A model generated the notes under the pieces. The model made no database searches, was not told the DNA's origin, and worked only from the letters and a program-made list of their open reading frames with translations. Of a stretch of 64,000 nt of DNA, positions 33,861-42,520 are shown piece by piece (position 1 is the stretch's first letter; each line of letters opens with the position of its first letter). Source of the stretch: an uncultured Lachnospiraceae bacterium (lineage in GTDB: Bacteria; Bacillota; Clostridia; Lachnospirales; Lachnospiraceae); NCBI GenBank assembly GCA_910586125.1, contig CAJUHP010000003.1:117843-181842 (forward strand). Direction: 5' to 3'. A program made the position numbers and the translations under genes.

Positions 33861-33890
33861 CGGCAGTGCTGCAATGACAGTCTTTTTTTT
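33845..33890 (+). terminator. Strong terminator overlapping the short ORF
   Basis: AAGACT (33845-33850) pairs with AGTCTT (33879-33884), and inside it TTGTAGC (33855-33861) pairs with GCTGCAA (33868-33874, one G-U), followed by eight T residues. A transcript from 33763 or so would end after about 125 bases. Between here and 34146 I see no gene that I can support; a 25-codon ORF at 34046-34123 lacks a good ribosome-binding site. Confidence 0.85.
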
Positions 33891-34146
33891 GAAGCTGTTG
33901 AGACGTTATGTAAACAAGCTGTTCAGCGGCATGGCTGCGGGCTTTGGATGGAGCCGGAGAAAGTCATTTGTCCCTGGGGTTCCCTGACGGTGGGCAAGAC
34001 GAAGGAAAGGAGGAGAGCGATACAGGGAGAGAGGCAAAGACTGTGATGAAACAGAAGAAAGCCGTCTGGCTTTTGGCTGTGATTTACGGGAGAGAAACAA
34101 ACAGAAAAGTGGCAGAGAAATGATCTGCCAGGAGAGGAGACATTGT

Positions 34147-35685
34147 ATGTTAAAGTTTATCACGGAAAATATGGGAATGGTCATGAGCGTTATAGCCGCG
34201 GTCGTTTTGCTTGGTATTATCGCCTCGGGATATGTGAAGGCGCCGCCGGATACGGCATTTATCATATCCGGTCTGAGAAAGAAGACGATCATCGGGCGCT
34301 CCAGCATCAAGATTCCGTTTCTGGAAAGGTTGGATAAGCTGAGTTTGAAGCTGATTCCCATCGATGTAAAGACATCCAGTGCCGTGCCGACAGCGGACTA
34401 TATCAATATACAGGTGGATGCGGCGGTCAATGTGAAGATCAGCAGCGAGGCAGACCGGCTGCGGCTGGCCGCGGAGAATTTTTTGAATCAGCCCACCGAT
34501 TATATTGCCAAAGTAGCCAGAGAGGTTTTGGAGGGCAATATGCGTGAGATCGTGGGCCGGATGCGTCTCGAAGAGATGGTCAGCGACCGGCAGAAATTTG
34601 CAAATCTGGTCAAGGAGAACGCAGAACCGGATCTGGCGGCCATGGGTTTGGATATCGTGAGCTTCAATGTGCAGAATTTTACGGACAGCAACGGCGTGAT
34701 TGATGATCTGGGTATTGACAATATCTCGCAGATCAAGAAGAAAGCGGCGATCGCCAAGGCCGAAGCAGAGAAGGAGATCGCGGTGGCTAAGGCGGATGCT
34801 GACAGGCAGGCCAACGACGCGCGGATCAATTCGGAGCGTGAGATCGCGATCAAGAACAATGAGCTGGAGATTCAGAAGGCAGATTTGAAGAAGCATTCCG
34901 ACACCAAGAAAGCGGAAGCGGACGCCGCCTATGAGATTCAGAAGGAGGAGCAGCGCAAGTCGATCGAGGTAACGGCGGCGGAGGCGGATATTGCCCGCGA
35001 GGAGAAGAATATTCTCTTAAAGCAGAAGGAAGCCGAGGTTATGGAACAGTCGCTGGACGCCCAGATCCGCAAGAAGGCGGAGGCCGAGCGCTTTGCGCGC
35101 CAGCAGAAGGCGGAGGCGGAGCTGTTTGAGCGCCAGAAGGATGCAGAAGCCAGGAAATTCCAGATTCAGAAAGAAGCGGAGGCGCAGAAGGCGCAGGCCG
35201 AGGCGGACCGCTATTCCAAGGAGCAGGAAGCGATGGGTATCCGGCAGGTTGGCGAGGCGGAAGCCGAGGCGATCCGAGCCAAGGGTCTGGCGGAGGCGGA
35301 AGCCATGGAAAAAAAGGCGGAGGCTTACCAGAAGTACAACAATGCGGCAATGGCCGAGATGCTGATCACGGTATTGCCGGATATTGCCGGCAAGATCGCG
35401 GAGCCCCTGACGCAGATCGACAAGATTACGATCATCGGCAGCGACGGCAAGGGCAGCGGCGTGGAAACGGTAGCCGGAAATGTGCCGGCGGTAATGACAA
35501 AGCTGTTTGAGGCCATGAAGGAAACGGTGGGCATTGATCTGGGAGAGATCATGCGGGCCGACACCTACGATGCGAAGGTAACGCGCAATATTCATGTAAC
35601 CGGCATGGAGAACGGCAGCGACGAGGCGGCCGCTGCACTGACCGGGACGGTGGCCGGGCTCTCCGCCGAGACAGAGAATACATGA
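34147..35685 (+). CDS. Flotillin-like SPFH/band-7 protein
   Basis: A 512-residue protein. It has an N-terminal hydrophobic hairpin or anchor (residues 5-30), an SPFH/band-7 domain (about residues 30-200), and a long Ala/Glu/Lys/Gln-rich coiled-coil region (about 200-400) with many AEA and QKEAEA repeats. The C-terminal domain is typical of the FloT/YuaG branch. Flotillins scaffold membrane microdomains. The start at 34147 follows GGAGAGGAG; an upstream in-frame ATG at 34120 has no site. No NfeD gene is adjacent, unlike many flotillin loci. Confidence 0.92.
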   Translation: MLKFITENMGMVMSVIAAVVLLGIIASGYVKAPPDTAFIISGLRKKTIIGRSSIKIPFLERLDKLSLKLIPIDVKTSSAVPTADYINIQVDAAVNVKISSEADRLRLAAENFLNQPTDYIAKVAREVLEGNMREIVGRMRLEEMVSDRQKFANLVKENAEPDLAAMGLDIVSFNVQNFTDSNGVIDDLGIDNISQIKKKAAIAKAEAEKEIAVAKADADRQANDARINSEREIAIKNNELEIQKADLKKHSDTKKAEADAAYEIQKEEQRKSIEVTAAEADIAREEKNILLKQKEAEVMEQSLDAQIRKKAEAERFARQQKAEAELFERQKDAEARKFQIQKEAEAQKAQAEADRYSKEQEAMGIRQVGEAEAEAIRAKGLAEAEAMEKKAEAYQKYNNAAMAEMLITVLPDIAGKIAEPLTQIDKITIIGSDGKGSGVETVAGNVPAVMTKLFEAMKETVGIDLGEIMRADTYDAKVTRNIHVTGMENGSDEAAAALTGTVAGLSAETENT

Positions 35686-35745
35686 CCGAAGCCTTTCGGG
35701 AAAGCTCTGAGAACATAACATGTTAACGAGGCTGTTGACAATAAC

Positions 35746-35781
35746 CGAAAGCTGGGAGGAAATTTCCTTCCAGCTTTTTTG
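35746..35781 (+). terminator. Terminator after the flotillin gene
   Basis: AAAGCTGG...AGGAAA (from 35748) pairs with TTTCCT...CCAGCTTT, followed by T residues to 35780. Confidence 0.85.
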
Positions 35782-35872
35782 GATGGTATGGATAGCAGGA
35801 CAAAAAACGGGAAGAAATTTTTTGAGAAAAGAAATTGTCTCGGAAAACCATGCCTGCGAGCTGTAATTGCGG

Positions 35873-35901
35873 TTGAAGCCCCTGTTTTTTTGTGATATAC
35901 T
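35873..35901 (+). promoter_or_regulatory. Promoter of the Nudix-spoIIM unit
   Basis: TTGAAG (35873-35878) and TATACT (35896-35901) with a 17-base spacer, 59 bases before the Nudix gene. Confidence 0.65.
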
Positions 35902-35959
35902 CATGAAAAAGAGCGGCCCGGTGCAGGAGAAGGAAGGGCGGCAGGGAGGGGAGATATCT

Positions 35960-36496
35960 ATGGAAGAAGTCAAGCGTTTGGGCAGAGAATTAAAATACAA
36001 GGGCGTGCTGGTCAATATCTATGCGGACACGATGGAGCTGCCGGACGGCAAGACCGTACAGTGGGATTTTATTCACCATGACGGAGCAGCGGCTGTTGTG
36101 CCGGTGCAAGACGACGGCAGGATTCTGATGGTTCGTCAGTACCGCAATGCGCTGGACCGCGCCACGCTGGAGATACCGGCCGGCAAGGTTGACCAGGCCG
36201 GCGAGTCCAAAAAAGAATGCGCCCGCAGGGAGCTGGAGGAGGAGACCGGCTACCGCTGCGAGAATCTGGAATATCTGATCAGTCTGAACACGACGGTGGC
36301 GCTCTGCGACGAGCTGATTGAAATCTATGTGGCGCCGAATCTGATTCCATCCAGACAGCATCTGGACGCGGATGAATACGTGGATGTGGAGGCATGGGAG
36401 CTGGATGATCTGTGCCGTATGATATACGCGGGAGAATTGAGAGATTCCAAGACGGTAGCGGCGATTCTGGCGTATAAGGCAAAGTATAGAATGTAA
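35960..36496 (+). CDS. Nudix hydrolase, ADP-ribose pyrophosphatase type
   Basis: A 178-residue Nudix protein. The Nudix box is visible as GKVDQAGESKKECARRELEEETGY (about residues 74-97), and the N-terminal strand with WDFIHHDGAAAVVPV matches the ADP-ribose pyrophosphatase (NudF) branch, which hydrolyses ADP-ribose to AMP and ribose 5-phosphate. The start at 35960 follows GGGAGGGGAG; the frame upstream overlaps the promoter. The order Nudix - spoIIM - xerD is also seen around nudF in Bacillus subtilis, which supports the assignment. Confidence 0.9.
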   Translation: MEEVKRLGRELKYKGVLVNIYADTMELPDGKTVQWDFIHHDGAAAVVPVQDDGRILMVRQYRNALDRATLEIPAGKVDQAGESKKECARRELEEETGYRCENLEYLISLNTTVALCDELIEIYVAPNLIPSRQHLDADEYVDVEAWELDDLCRMIYAGELRDSKTVAAILAYKAKYRM

Positions 36497-36550
36497 TGCC
36501 GCCGGTACTGGCGGACAGAAAAGTTGGTATGGACCGGCACTTTTTCGCAT

Positions 36551-36646
36551 ACCTTATTAGTACGTGCAAAGCACATGTCATGCGGGGACTTAAAGATACC
36601 TTATTTACACGTGCGGAGCATATACCATACGGGATACTCGAAGGAG
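36551..36646 (+). repeat. Diverged tandem repeat of about 47 bases
   Basis: Two adjacent units begin with ACCTTATT (36551 and 36598) and share the pattern ACGTGC..AGCA.AT..CAT.CGGG.ACT..AAG. The first copy contains the small palindrome GTGC-AAA-GCAC. They fill most of the gap between the Nudix and spoIIM genes. Confidence 0.6.
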
Positions 36647-36688
36647 GAGTACCCCTTTTTCTGTAAGGAAAAGCAGGGAGGTGAAAAA

Positions 36689-37294
36689 GTGCCGCGTTTT
36701 CGTGTGCAGATTCAGATTCGGGAGCGTCATAAACTGATGTTTCTTTTTCTTTTGGGGTTGGTGGGATGCGCTTTTTTTGTGAGAAAAGCAGGTGTCCGGG
36801 CCGAGGAAGAGATCCTGTCAGGCGGCAGCGCTTTTTTTGTGAAATTGGCCGAGGAGGATACAGCGGGGATGATGCCTCATTTTCTGTGGCACAGGAGCAT
36901 CCTGCCGGCTGTGTGGATCGGGCTCAGTTTTACGGCGCTGGGGGCAGTCTCTCTGTATTTGTGCTGGCTGTATCTGGGCTTTGCCATGGGAGCGTTTTTG
37001 TGGGCCGTCATGGTCTATGGCGGGTGGAGAGGTCCGTTTTATTTCTGGGGGCTGGTTTTTCCCCATTATCTGCTGTATGCACCGGCTCTGCTTCTTCTCT
37101 ATATCGCTTGTCTGCGCTGGAATCATTTCTGGATGGAACACCGCCGTTATCGGAGAAGAATAGCCCCGGCCAATCCGCAGGTCCGTCTGTTTGCCGTCCG
37201 TCTGACGTTGGGACTTTTGCTGTACGGCTTGGGAATTTGGTCAGAATGCTGTCTGAATCCCTGGATTTTCAAAAGGATTTTCATAAAACCGTAA
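36689..37294 (+). CDS. spoIIM: Stage II sporulation protein M family protein
   Basis: A 201-residue membrane protein with five or so hydrophobic segments. The GGWRGPFYFWGLVFPHYLLYAPALLLLYIA region fits the SpoIIM family's PHG/PH-containing loop. SpoIIM takes part in the SpoIIDMP engulfment machine. The start is GTG at 36689 behind a strong AGGGAGGTG; an ATG upstream at 36524 in the same frame would cross a tandem repeat and is rejected. Its position between a NudF-type gene and a Xer recombinase gene matches Bacillus and many clostridia. Confidence 0.8.
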   Translation: MPRFRVQIQIRERHKLMFLFLLGLVGCAFFVRKAGVRAEEEILSGGSAFFVKLAEEDTAGMMPHFLWHRSILPAVWIGLSFTALGAVSLYLCWLYLGFAMGAFLWAVMVYGGWRGPFYFWGLVFPHYLLYAPALLLLYIACLRWNHFWMEHRRYRRRIAPANPQVRLFAVRLTLGLLLYGLGIWSECCLNPWIFKRIFIKP

Positions 37295-37311
37295 GAAAAA
37301 AGTAAAAAATG

Positions 37312-37340
37312 TTGATTTTTGGCTGTTAAAGTTTTATAAT
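37312..37340 (+). promoter_or_regulatory. Promoter of the xerD-like gene
   Basis: TTGATT (37312-37317) and TATAAT (37335-37340) with a 17-base spacer, about 95 bases before the ATG at 37435. Confidence 0.75.
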
Positions 37341-37434
37341 ATAGCCAGAACCTCCCTATGCACAATTTGCGCGGTACAAAACGTATCGTGACGCATGTGG
37401 GTATGAAAATTACAATAGAGATCGTGAGGAACGA

Positions 37435-38181
37435 ATGATGCAGGAAGATATCCAAAGATTTGTCTGCTATTTGACGGATGATAAGAATGCAGCCGCCAAC
37501 ACGGTAGTGTCCTATGAGCGGGATTTACGGAAGATGAGCAGCTATATGGAATCTCAGGAGATTCATGCGGCGGAGAAAGTGACCGCGACGTCTCTCAATG
37601 CTTACATATTGTACTTAGAGAGCAATGGAATGTCCACTTCTACCATCTCCAGGACGATCGCCACACTGAGGCGTTTTTTTGATTTTCAGTGCAAGCACGG
37701 CGGCTGCAAGGAGGACCCTTCCGAACGTTTAAAGGCGCCGAAGATTGAAAAGAAAGCCACGCGCATGGTGACGAAAGAGGAGCTGCTGAAAATTTTGGAT
37801 CTGGGGGTTCCCAGCCCCAAGCGGGAGCGGGATCATGCGATGCTGCTTGCCATGAGTCAGGGAATCCGGGCCAGCGAAGTGATCCGGCTGAGCCTGGCGG
37901 ATGTGAACTTAGATCTGGGATATCTGATACTGCGGGGGGAGCGGCAGAGCCGTACCATGGCGGTGGGCAGCCGTCTGGTGGAAGCATTGCGCTGCTATAT
38001 GAAAGAGGGCCGGGAAAAGCTCTTGAAGGGAAGAGAGAGCGACGCGCTGTTTGTCAACTGCAACGGCAGCCGCCTAAGCCGCCAGGGCGTCTGGAAAGTT
38101 GTAAAATACTATGGGGAGATGGCAGGGATACAGGAATTGACGCCGGACGGTCTGCGCCTGCCGGCTGGACAGACCATTTAG
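37435..38181 (+). pseudogene. Truncated XerD-like tyrosine recombinase
   Basis: A 248-residue protein with a good XerD N-terminal core-binding domain (residues 1-90) and the start of the catalytic domain, including Arg-I in GIRASE (R145). The beta-hairpin Lys is not evident (RGERQSR). The HxxR motif reads DGLR (D238, R241). The ORF then stops without the LLGH segment or the nucleophile Tyr, about 45-50 residues short of normal. I found no continuation in the other frames. A 95-base inverted-repeat structure lies 34 bases downstream. It is either a decayed xerD or a non-catalytic derivative; it still has a promoter and ribosome-binding site (GTGAGGAAC). Confidence 0.7.
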
Positions 38182-38214
38182 AGCCGAGAAAGACGATCAC
38201 ATAGGAATGAGATT

Positions 38215-38309
38215 GGAGGCGGCTGCAAAACAAAGATCCTATGCAAGATAGGGGACACAAATTATCATAGCTATCGTTTGTGGTTCATCTGCGTTTTGCA
38301 ACTGCCTCC
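38215..38309. repeat. Imperfect inverted repeat, MITE-like or large hairpin
   Basis: The 23 bases at 38215-38237 are nearly the reverse complement of 38287-38309 (four differences), with nested CACAAA/TTTGTG arms (38256-38261 / 38277-38282). The structure spans about 95 bases and has no coding potential. It lies just behind the truncated xerD. Confidence 0.6.
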
Positions 38310-38369
38310 ATTTATTATAGGAAATTACTGTTCATAATTAGGATTCCATCCCATATCCCAATCCCCGTC

Positions 38370-38402
38370 AAACGCTTGCATCCAAAGCGTTTTTCTTTTT
38401 TT
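38370..38402 (+). terminator. Plus-strand terminator behind the xerD-like gene
   Basis: AAACGCTT (38370-38377) pairs with AAGCGTTT (38385-38392), followed by a T-rich tract. The minus-strand aro gene ends at 38447. Confidence 0.75.
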
Positions 38403-38446
38403 ATCCCCATATTCCTCATCTGGCCTACAGGCCGAAAGGCATCGGA

Positions 38447-39475
38447 TCACAAACTATCGGCAATCTCATACAGCAGTTTTTCGGAATCCTCCCAGCCCAG
38501 GCAGGGATCGGTGATGGATTTTCCGTAGATGTGCTCCCCGATTTTCTGGCAGCCGGGCTCCAGGTAGCTCTCGATCATCAGGCCCTTGACCATGCGGCCG
38601 ATCTCCGGATTGTGGCGGCGGCTGTGCAGGACTTCCTTGGCGATGCGGATCTGTTCGCGGTACTGTTTGCCGGAATTGGCATGGTTGCAGTCGATGATGC
38701 AGGCGGGGTAGAGCAATTCCCGCTCGGCGTACATCTGATGCAGCAGAAGAAGATCTTCGTAATGATAATTGGGCAGGCTCTGCCCGTGCTTATTGACATA
38801 GCCGCGCAGAATCGTGTGGGCCAGAGGATTTCCGCTGGTGCGCACCTCCCAGCCGCGGAAGATAAAGGTATGTTTCTGCTGGGCGGCATAGACCGAATTC
38901 AGCATGACCGAGATATCGCCGCCGGTGGGATTTTTCATGCCGGCCGGCACGTCCATGCCGCTGGCCGTAAGCCGGTGCTGCTGATTTTCCACGGAGCGTG
39001 CGCCGACAGCCACATAGGACAGAACGTCGGATAAATAGCGGTAGTTCTCGGGATAGAGCATTTCGTCCGCGGCGGGCAGCCCCGCTTCCCGGATGGCATC
39101 CATGTGCAGGCGGCGGATCGCTACCAAGCCGGCCAGAAGGTCTTCCTCCTTGTCCGGGTCCGGCTGGTGCAGAAGGCCCTTGTAGCCGTCTCCGTTGGTG
39201 CGGGGCTTGTTGGTGTAGATGCGGGGAATGATCACCAGCTTATCCGCAGTTTTATCCTGAACGGCGCGCAGCCGGTGCAGGTAATCAAAGATGGCGTCGG
39301 GGTTGTCTGACGAGCAGGGACCGATGATCATGAGAAAACGGGAATCTTCCCCGGTAAAAATACGGCGGATCTCCTCGTCTCGCTTGGCTTTCAGGGCGCA
39401 GAGCGCGTCGGACATCGGGAATTGTTTTTTAATTTCAGCCGGAACCGGCAGCTTTGCAATAAATTCAAAACTCAT
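38447..39475 (-). CDS. aroF: 3-Deoxy-7-phosphoheptulonate synthase (DAHP synthase, class I)
   Basis: A 342-residue class I DAHP synthase of the AroF/AroG/AroH type that condenses PEP and erythrose 4-phosphate in the first step of the shikimate pathway. MIIGPCSSDNPDAIFDYLHRL, IPRIYTNKPRTNGDGYKGLLHQPD, VAVGARSVENQQHR, GMKNPTGGD and IIDCNHANSGKQ are all canonical, including the metal-site Cys and His. It starts behind AAGGAG and has its own promoter. Which allosteric type (Tyr, Phe or Trp) cannot be told by eye, so the symbol is generic. Confidence 0.93.
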   Translation of the reverse strand: MSFEFIAKLPVPAEIKKQFPMSDALCALKAKRDEEIRRIFTGEDSRFLMIIGPCSSDNPDAIFDYLHRLRAVQDKTADKLVIIPRIYTNKPRTNGDGYKGLLHQPDPDKEEDLLAGLVAIRRLHMDAIREAGLPAADEMLYPENYRYLSDVLSYVAVGARSVENQQHRLTASGMDVPAGMKNPTGGDISVMLNSVYAAQQKHTFIFRGWEVRTSGNPLAHTILRGYVNKHGQSLPNYHYEDLLLLHQMYAERELLYPACIIDCNHANSGKQYREQIRIAKEVLHSRRHNPEIGRMVKGLMIESYLEPGCQKIGEHIYGKSITDPCLGWEDSEKLLYEIADSL

Positions 39476-39544
39476 GGCAAACTCCTTTTTCTTGTGTTTT
39501 TCTTATGGGGCCTTTTTTCTCTGGGCGGGAAAACACTGCCTTTT

Positions 39545-39573
39545 ATCATAGTATAGAAAATTGTTTCTGGCAA
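39545..39573 (-). promoter_or_regulatory. Promoter of the DAHP synthase gene
   Basis: On the minus strand TTGCCA (39573-39568) and TATGAT (39550-39545) with a 17-base spacer, about 70 bases before the ATG at 39475. Confidence 0.65.
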
Positions 39574-39583
39574 GCTTTTTCCT

Positions 39584-39612
39584 TTGTCAAATCCGATTTT
39601 TTATGATATGCT
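39584..39612 (+). promoter_or_regulatory. Promoter of the aldo/keto reductase gene
   Basis: TTGTCA (39584-39589) and TATGCT (39607-39612) with a 17-base spacer, divergent from the promoter above. It lies 150 bases before the ATG at 39762; that leader has no clear structure that I can see. Confidence 0.6.
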
Positions 39613-39761
39613 GTAAGGGATGCAACAGACCGCCGGGCATGATTCGGGAAGCCATGTGTTTTTCTGATATACTCATACGAGCCTCCTCTATGTTACCGGC
39701 AGAAGCTGCTGGTGTGAGAACACCTTTACACACTGTACATAGACCAAGGGAGGATACGGGA

Positions 39762-40883
39762 ATGCAGTACAGAAAATTTGGCCGCACTGGCTGTGAAATC
39801 TCGGCGCTGGGATTTGGCTGTATGCGTCTGCCGATGACGGGCAGCGAGCCGTCGGATGTCGATAAGCCGGAAGCGATTCGCCTGATCCGTCATGCCATCG
39901 AACAGGGCGTGAACTACGTGGATACGGCTTACAATTACCACGGCGGACAGAGCGAGGCCGTGGTGGGGGAGGCGCTTCTTGACGGATATCGAGAGAAGAC
40001 GTATTTGGCGACGAAATGCCCGGTTTGGCTGGTGGACAAACCGGAGGACTTTGACCGGCTTTTGGACGAGCAGCTCGCGAAGCTTCAGACAGATCACATT
40101 GATTTTTATCTGCTTCATGCGCTGCATCAGGATAGCTGGGAGAATCGCGTGAAGAGACATGGTCTGATTGAGAAGATGAAGGAAGCCAAGGCGGACGGCC
40201 GGATTCGGTTTATGGGATTTTCATTCCATGACAGCCTGACTCTGTTTCGGGAGATTGTGGATGCCAGCGAAGACTGGGATTTTTGCCAGATTCAGCACAA
40301 CTACATTGATACGAACAACCAGGCCGGCAGCGAGGGACTGACTTACGCCGCGTCCAAGGGGCTGGGCGTGATTATTATGGAGCCGCTTCTGGGCGGAAGG
40401 TTGGCAGCGGCCCCTGAACAGGTGGCAAAGGTACTGCCAGAGGATCGCTCGGCGGTGGAGTGGGCCTTTGACTATCTGTGGGATAAGCCGGAGGTGGGAT
40501 TCCTTCTCAGCGGAATGGGAAGTATGGAGATGGTGGAGCAGAATCTGGTCTATGCCGGCCGGAGTCATACGGGAATGGTGCCGGAGGCAGAGCGCCCTCT
40601 GTACGAGCGGGCCAAAGAAGTCTTTGACACGATGGCCATTGTTCCCTGCACCAAGTGCGGTTATTGTATGCCCTGTCCCTTCGGCGTGGATATCCCTGGC
40701 GTTTACGATGCCTACAACAAGACGGCATCCCAGGGAATGCGCAGGGCCAAGGAGGTCTATGCCGCTTTGGAGGGCCAGGCGGATCGGTGCCAAAGCTGCG
40801 GCCGCTGTGAAGAACACTGTCCGCAGCATATCCGCACATCGGAGCGTATGCCGGAGATTGTAAAGGCATTTGCTGAAAAATAG
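39762..40883 (+). CDS. Aldo/keto reductase with C-terminal [4Fe-4S] domain
   Basis: A 373-residue protein. The aldo/keto reductase barrel spans about residues 1-270, with GVNYVDTAYNYHGGQSE supplying the catalytic Asp and Tyr, then HALHQ as the His region. The C-terminal 90 residues carry two ferredoxin-like clusters of Cys, CTKCGYCMPCPFGVDIP and CQSCGRCEEHCPQHI. This architecture is common in anaerobes; the ferredoxin part suggests electron exchange in addition to NAD(P)H. The start at 39762 follows AAGGGAGG; the open frame upstream crosses the promoter. The substrate is unknown. Confidence 0.9.
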   Translation: MQYRKFGRTGCEISALGFGCMRLPMTGSEPSDVDKPEAIRLIRHAIEQGVNYVDTAYNYHGGQSEAVVGEALLDGYREKTYLATKCPVWLVDKPEDFDRLLDEQLAKLQTDHIDFYLLHALHQDSWENRVKRHGLIEKMKEAKADGRIRFMGFSFHDSLTLFREIVDASEDWDFCQIQHNYIDTNNQAGSEGLTYAASKGLGVIIMEPLLGGRLAAAPEQVAKVLPEDRSAVEWAFDYLWDKPEVGFLLSGMGSMEMVEQNLVYAGRSHTGMVPEAERPLYERAKEVFDTMAIVPCTKCGYCMPCPFGVDIPGVYDAYNKTASQGMRRAKEVYAALEGQADRCQSCGRCEEHCPQHIRTSERMPEIVKAFAEK

Positions 40884-40974
40884 CATAAAAAGCAGTGACA
40901 AAAGAAGCAGTGACAAAAAAAGACGAAGAAAAACATGAAGACATTTCACGAAAACATTGAGGGAGAAAAAAACA

Positions 40975-42396
40975 ATGGAAACCAAAAATATTTGGAGTAA
41001 GTACACAGAACAGGAAGAGCGGGATCTGGTTCAGGTGAACGAAGAATACAAGGATTTTCTGAACCGCGGCAAGACCGAGCGTGAGTGCATTGTCCGGGCG
41101 GTGGCCATGGCCGAGGAGAAGGGCTACCGCAGCCTGGAGAGCGTGATCGCAGCGGGTGAGACGCTGAAAGCCGGGGATAAGGTGTATGCGGTCAATATGA
41201 AAAAGAGCATAGCTCTGTTTCAGATCGGTGAAAAACCTATGACTGAGGGAATGAATATCCTGGGCGCGCATGTGGACTCCCCCCGTCTGGACATCAAACA
41301 GAATCCTCTGTATGAGGACTCGGATTTCGCCTATCTGGACACCCACTATTACGGCGGAATCAAGAAATATCAGTGGGTGGCCAGCCCCATGTCCCTGCAC
41401 GGCGTCGTGGCAAAAAAGGACGGCTCCGTCGTCGATGTGGTGATCGGTGAGGACGAGAGCGATCCGGTATTCTGCATTACGGATCTGCTTGTACATCTGG
41501 CCGGCGAGCAGTTAAAGCAGAAAGCCAGCGTGGTGATCGCCGGCGAGGACCTGAACTTGCTGGTGGGCAGCCGTCCGCTGAAAAAGGAAGAGAAGGAAGC
41601 GGCAAAAGACGAGGACAAGGCAGCCGGCAAAGAGCTGGTAAAGGCGCAGATCCTGTCCATTCTGAAGGAAAAATACGGGATGGAAGAAGAGGACTTTCTC
41701 TCGGCCGAGCTGGAGGTGGTTCCGGCGGGCAAGGCCAGAGACTGCGGCTTGGATCGCAGCATGGTTCTGGGCTATGGACAGGACGACCGGATCTGTGCGT
41801 ATACGTCCCTGGCGGCGATTCTGGAAATGGCGTCCGTGGAGCGGACGGCCTGCTGCTTGCTGGTGGATAAGGAAGAAATCGGAAGCGTGGGCGCGACCGG
41901 TATGAGTTCCCTGTTTTTTGAGAATACTGTAGCGGAGATCCTGGACCGGATGGGGCAGTATTCGGAGCTGGCGCTGCGCCGCTGCCTGTCCCGTTCCCGC
42001 ATGCTGTCCTCGGACGTCAGCGCAGGTTTTGATCCGATTTACGCGCAGTCCTTTGAGAAGAAAAACGCAGCGTTTCTGGGCCGGGGTATGTCCTTCAACA
42101 AGTTTACCGGCTCGCGCGGCAAGAGTGGTTCCAACGACGCCAACGCGGAGTACATTGCCAGACTGCGCCGTATTTTTGACGAGGCCGGCGTGTCCTTCCA
42201 GACGGCCGAACTTGGCAAAGTTGATGTGGGAGGGGGCGGAACCATCGCCTATATTCTGGCGAAATATGGGATGGAAGTGATCGACAGCGGCCTGCCGGTC
42301 TTAAATATGCACGCCTTATATGAGGTGTCCAGCAAGGCGGACATTTACGAGGCGGTCCGGGGCTATAAGGCATTTTTGGCTGACGGACAGGCGTAA
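40975..42396 (+). CDS. M18-family aminopeptidase
   Basis: A 473-residue zinc aminopeptidase. GAHVDSPRLDIKQNPLYED gives the first metal ligands, VDKEEIGSVGATG the central Asp-Glu, and HALYEVSSKADI near the C-terminus the last His. The domain order matches M18 (aspartyl aminopeptidase-like) enzymes, which trim N-terminal residues from peptides in the cytoplasm. The start at 40975 follows GAGGGAG; a start codon six codons upstream would cover that site. Confidence 0.92.
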   Translation: METKNIWSKYTEQEERDLVQVNEEYKDFLNRGKTERECIVRAVAMAEEKGYRSLESVIAAGETLKAGDKVYAVNMKKSIALFQIGEKPMTEGMNILGAHVDSPRLDIKQNPLYEDSDFAYLDTHYYGGIKKYQWVASPMSLHGVVAKKDGSVVDVVIGEDESDPVFCITDLLVHLAGEQLKQKASVVIAGEDLNLLVGSRPLKKEEKEAAKDEDKAAGKELVKAQILSILKEKYGMEEEDFLSAELEVVPAGKARDCGLDRSMVLGYGQDDRICAYTSLAAILEMASVERTACCLLVDKEEIGSVGATGMSSLFFENTVAEILDRMGQYSELALRRCLSRSRMLSSDVSAGFDPIYAQSFEKKNAAFLGRGMSFNKFTGSRGKSGSNDANAEYIARLRRIFDEAGVSFQTAELGKVDVGGGGTIAYILAKYGMEVIDSGLPVLNMHALYEVSSKADIYEAVRGYKAFLADGQA

Positions 42397-42520
42397 GCGC
42401 CGGATACCAAAAACCGGCGGATGCCGGTAAGGACGTACGGCCGCCGGTAAAAGCGAGAAAGCCGGACAACAGAAGAGCCGATAGATTCCGGCAGAGCCGG
42501 ATAACAGGAAAGGAGAAGTC

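Noticed and set aside
34046..34123. A 25-codon ORF ahead of the flotillin gene, considered as a remnant of nfeD
   Set aside because: The ribosome-binding site is poorly placed and the peptide shows no NfeD-like feature.
37358..37438. A 26-codon ORF overlapping the start of the xerD-like gene
   Set aside because: It has no ribosome-binding site and no hairpin follows; the overlap with ATGATG is probably coincidence.
42397..42520. Run of GCCGG/CCGGC words before nagA, considered as a repeat array
   Set aside because: The words are unevenly spaced, without a constant unit, and look like ordinary GC-rich spacer.
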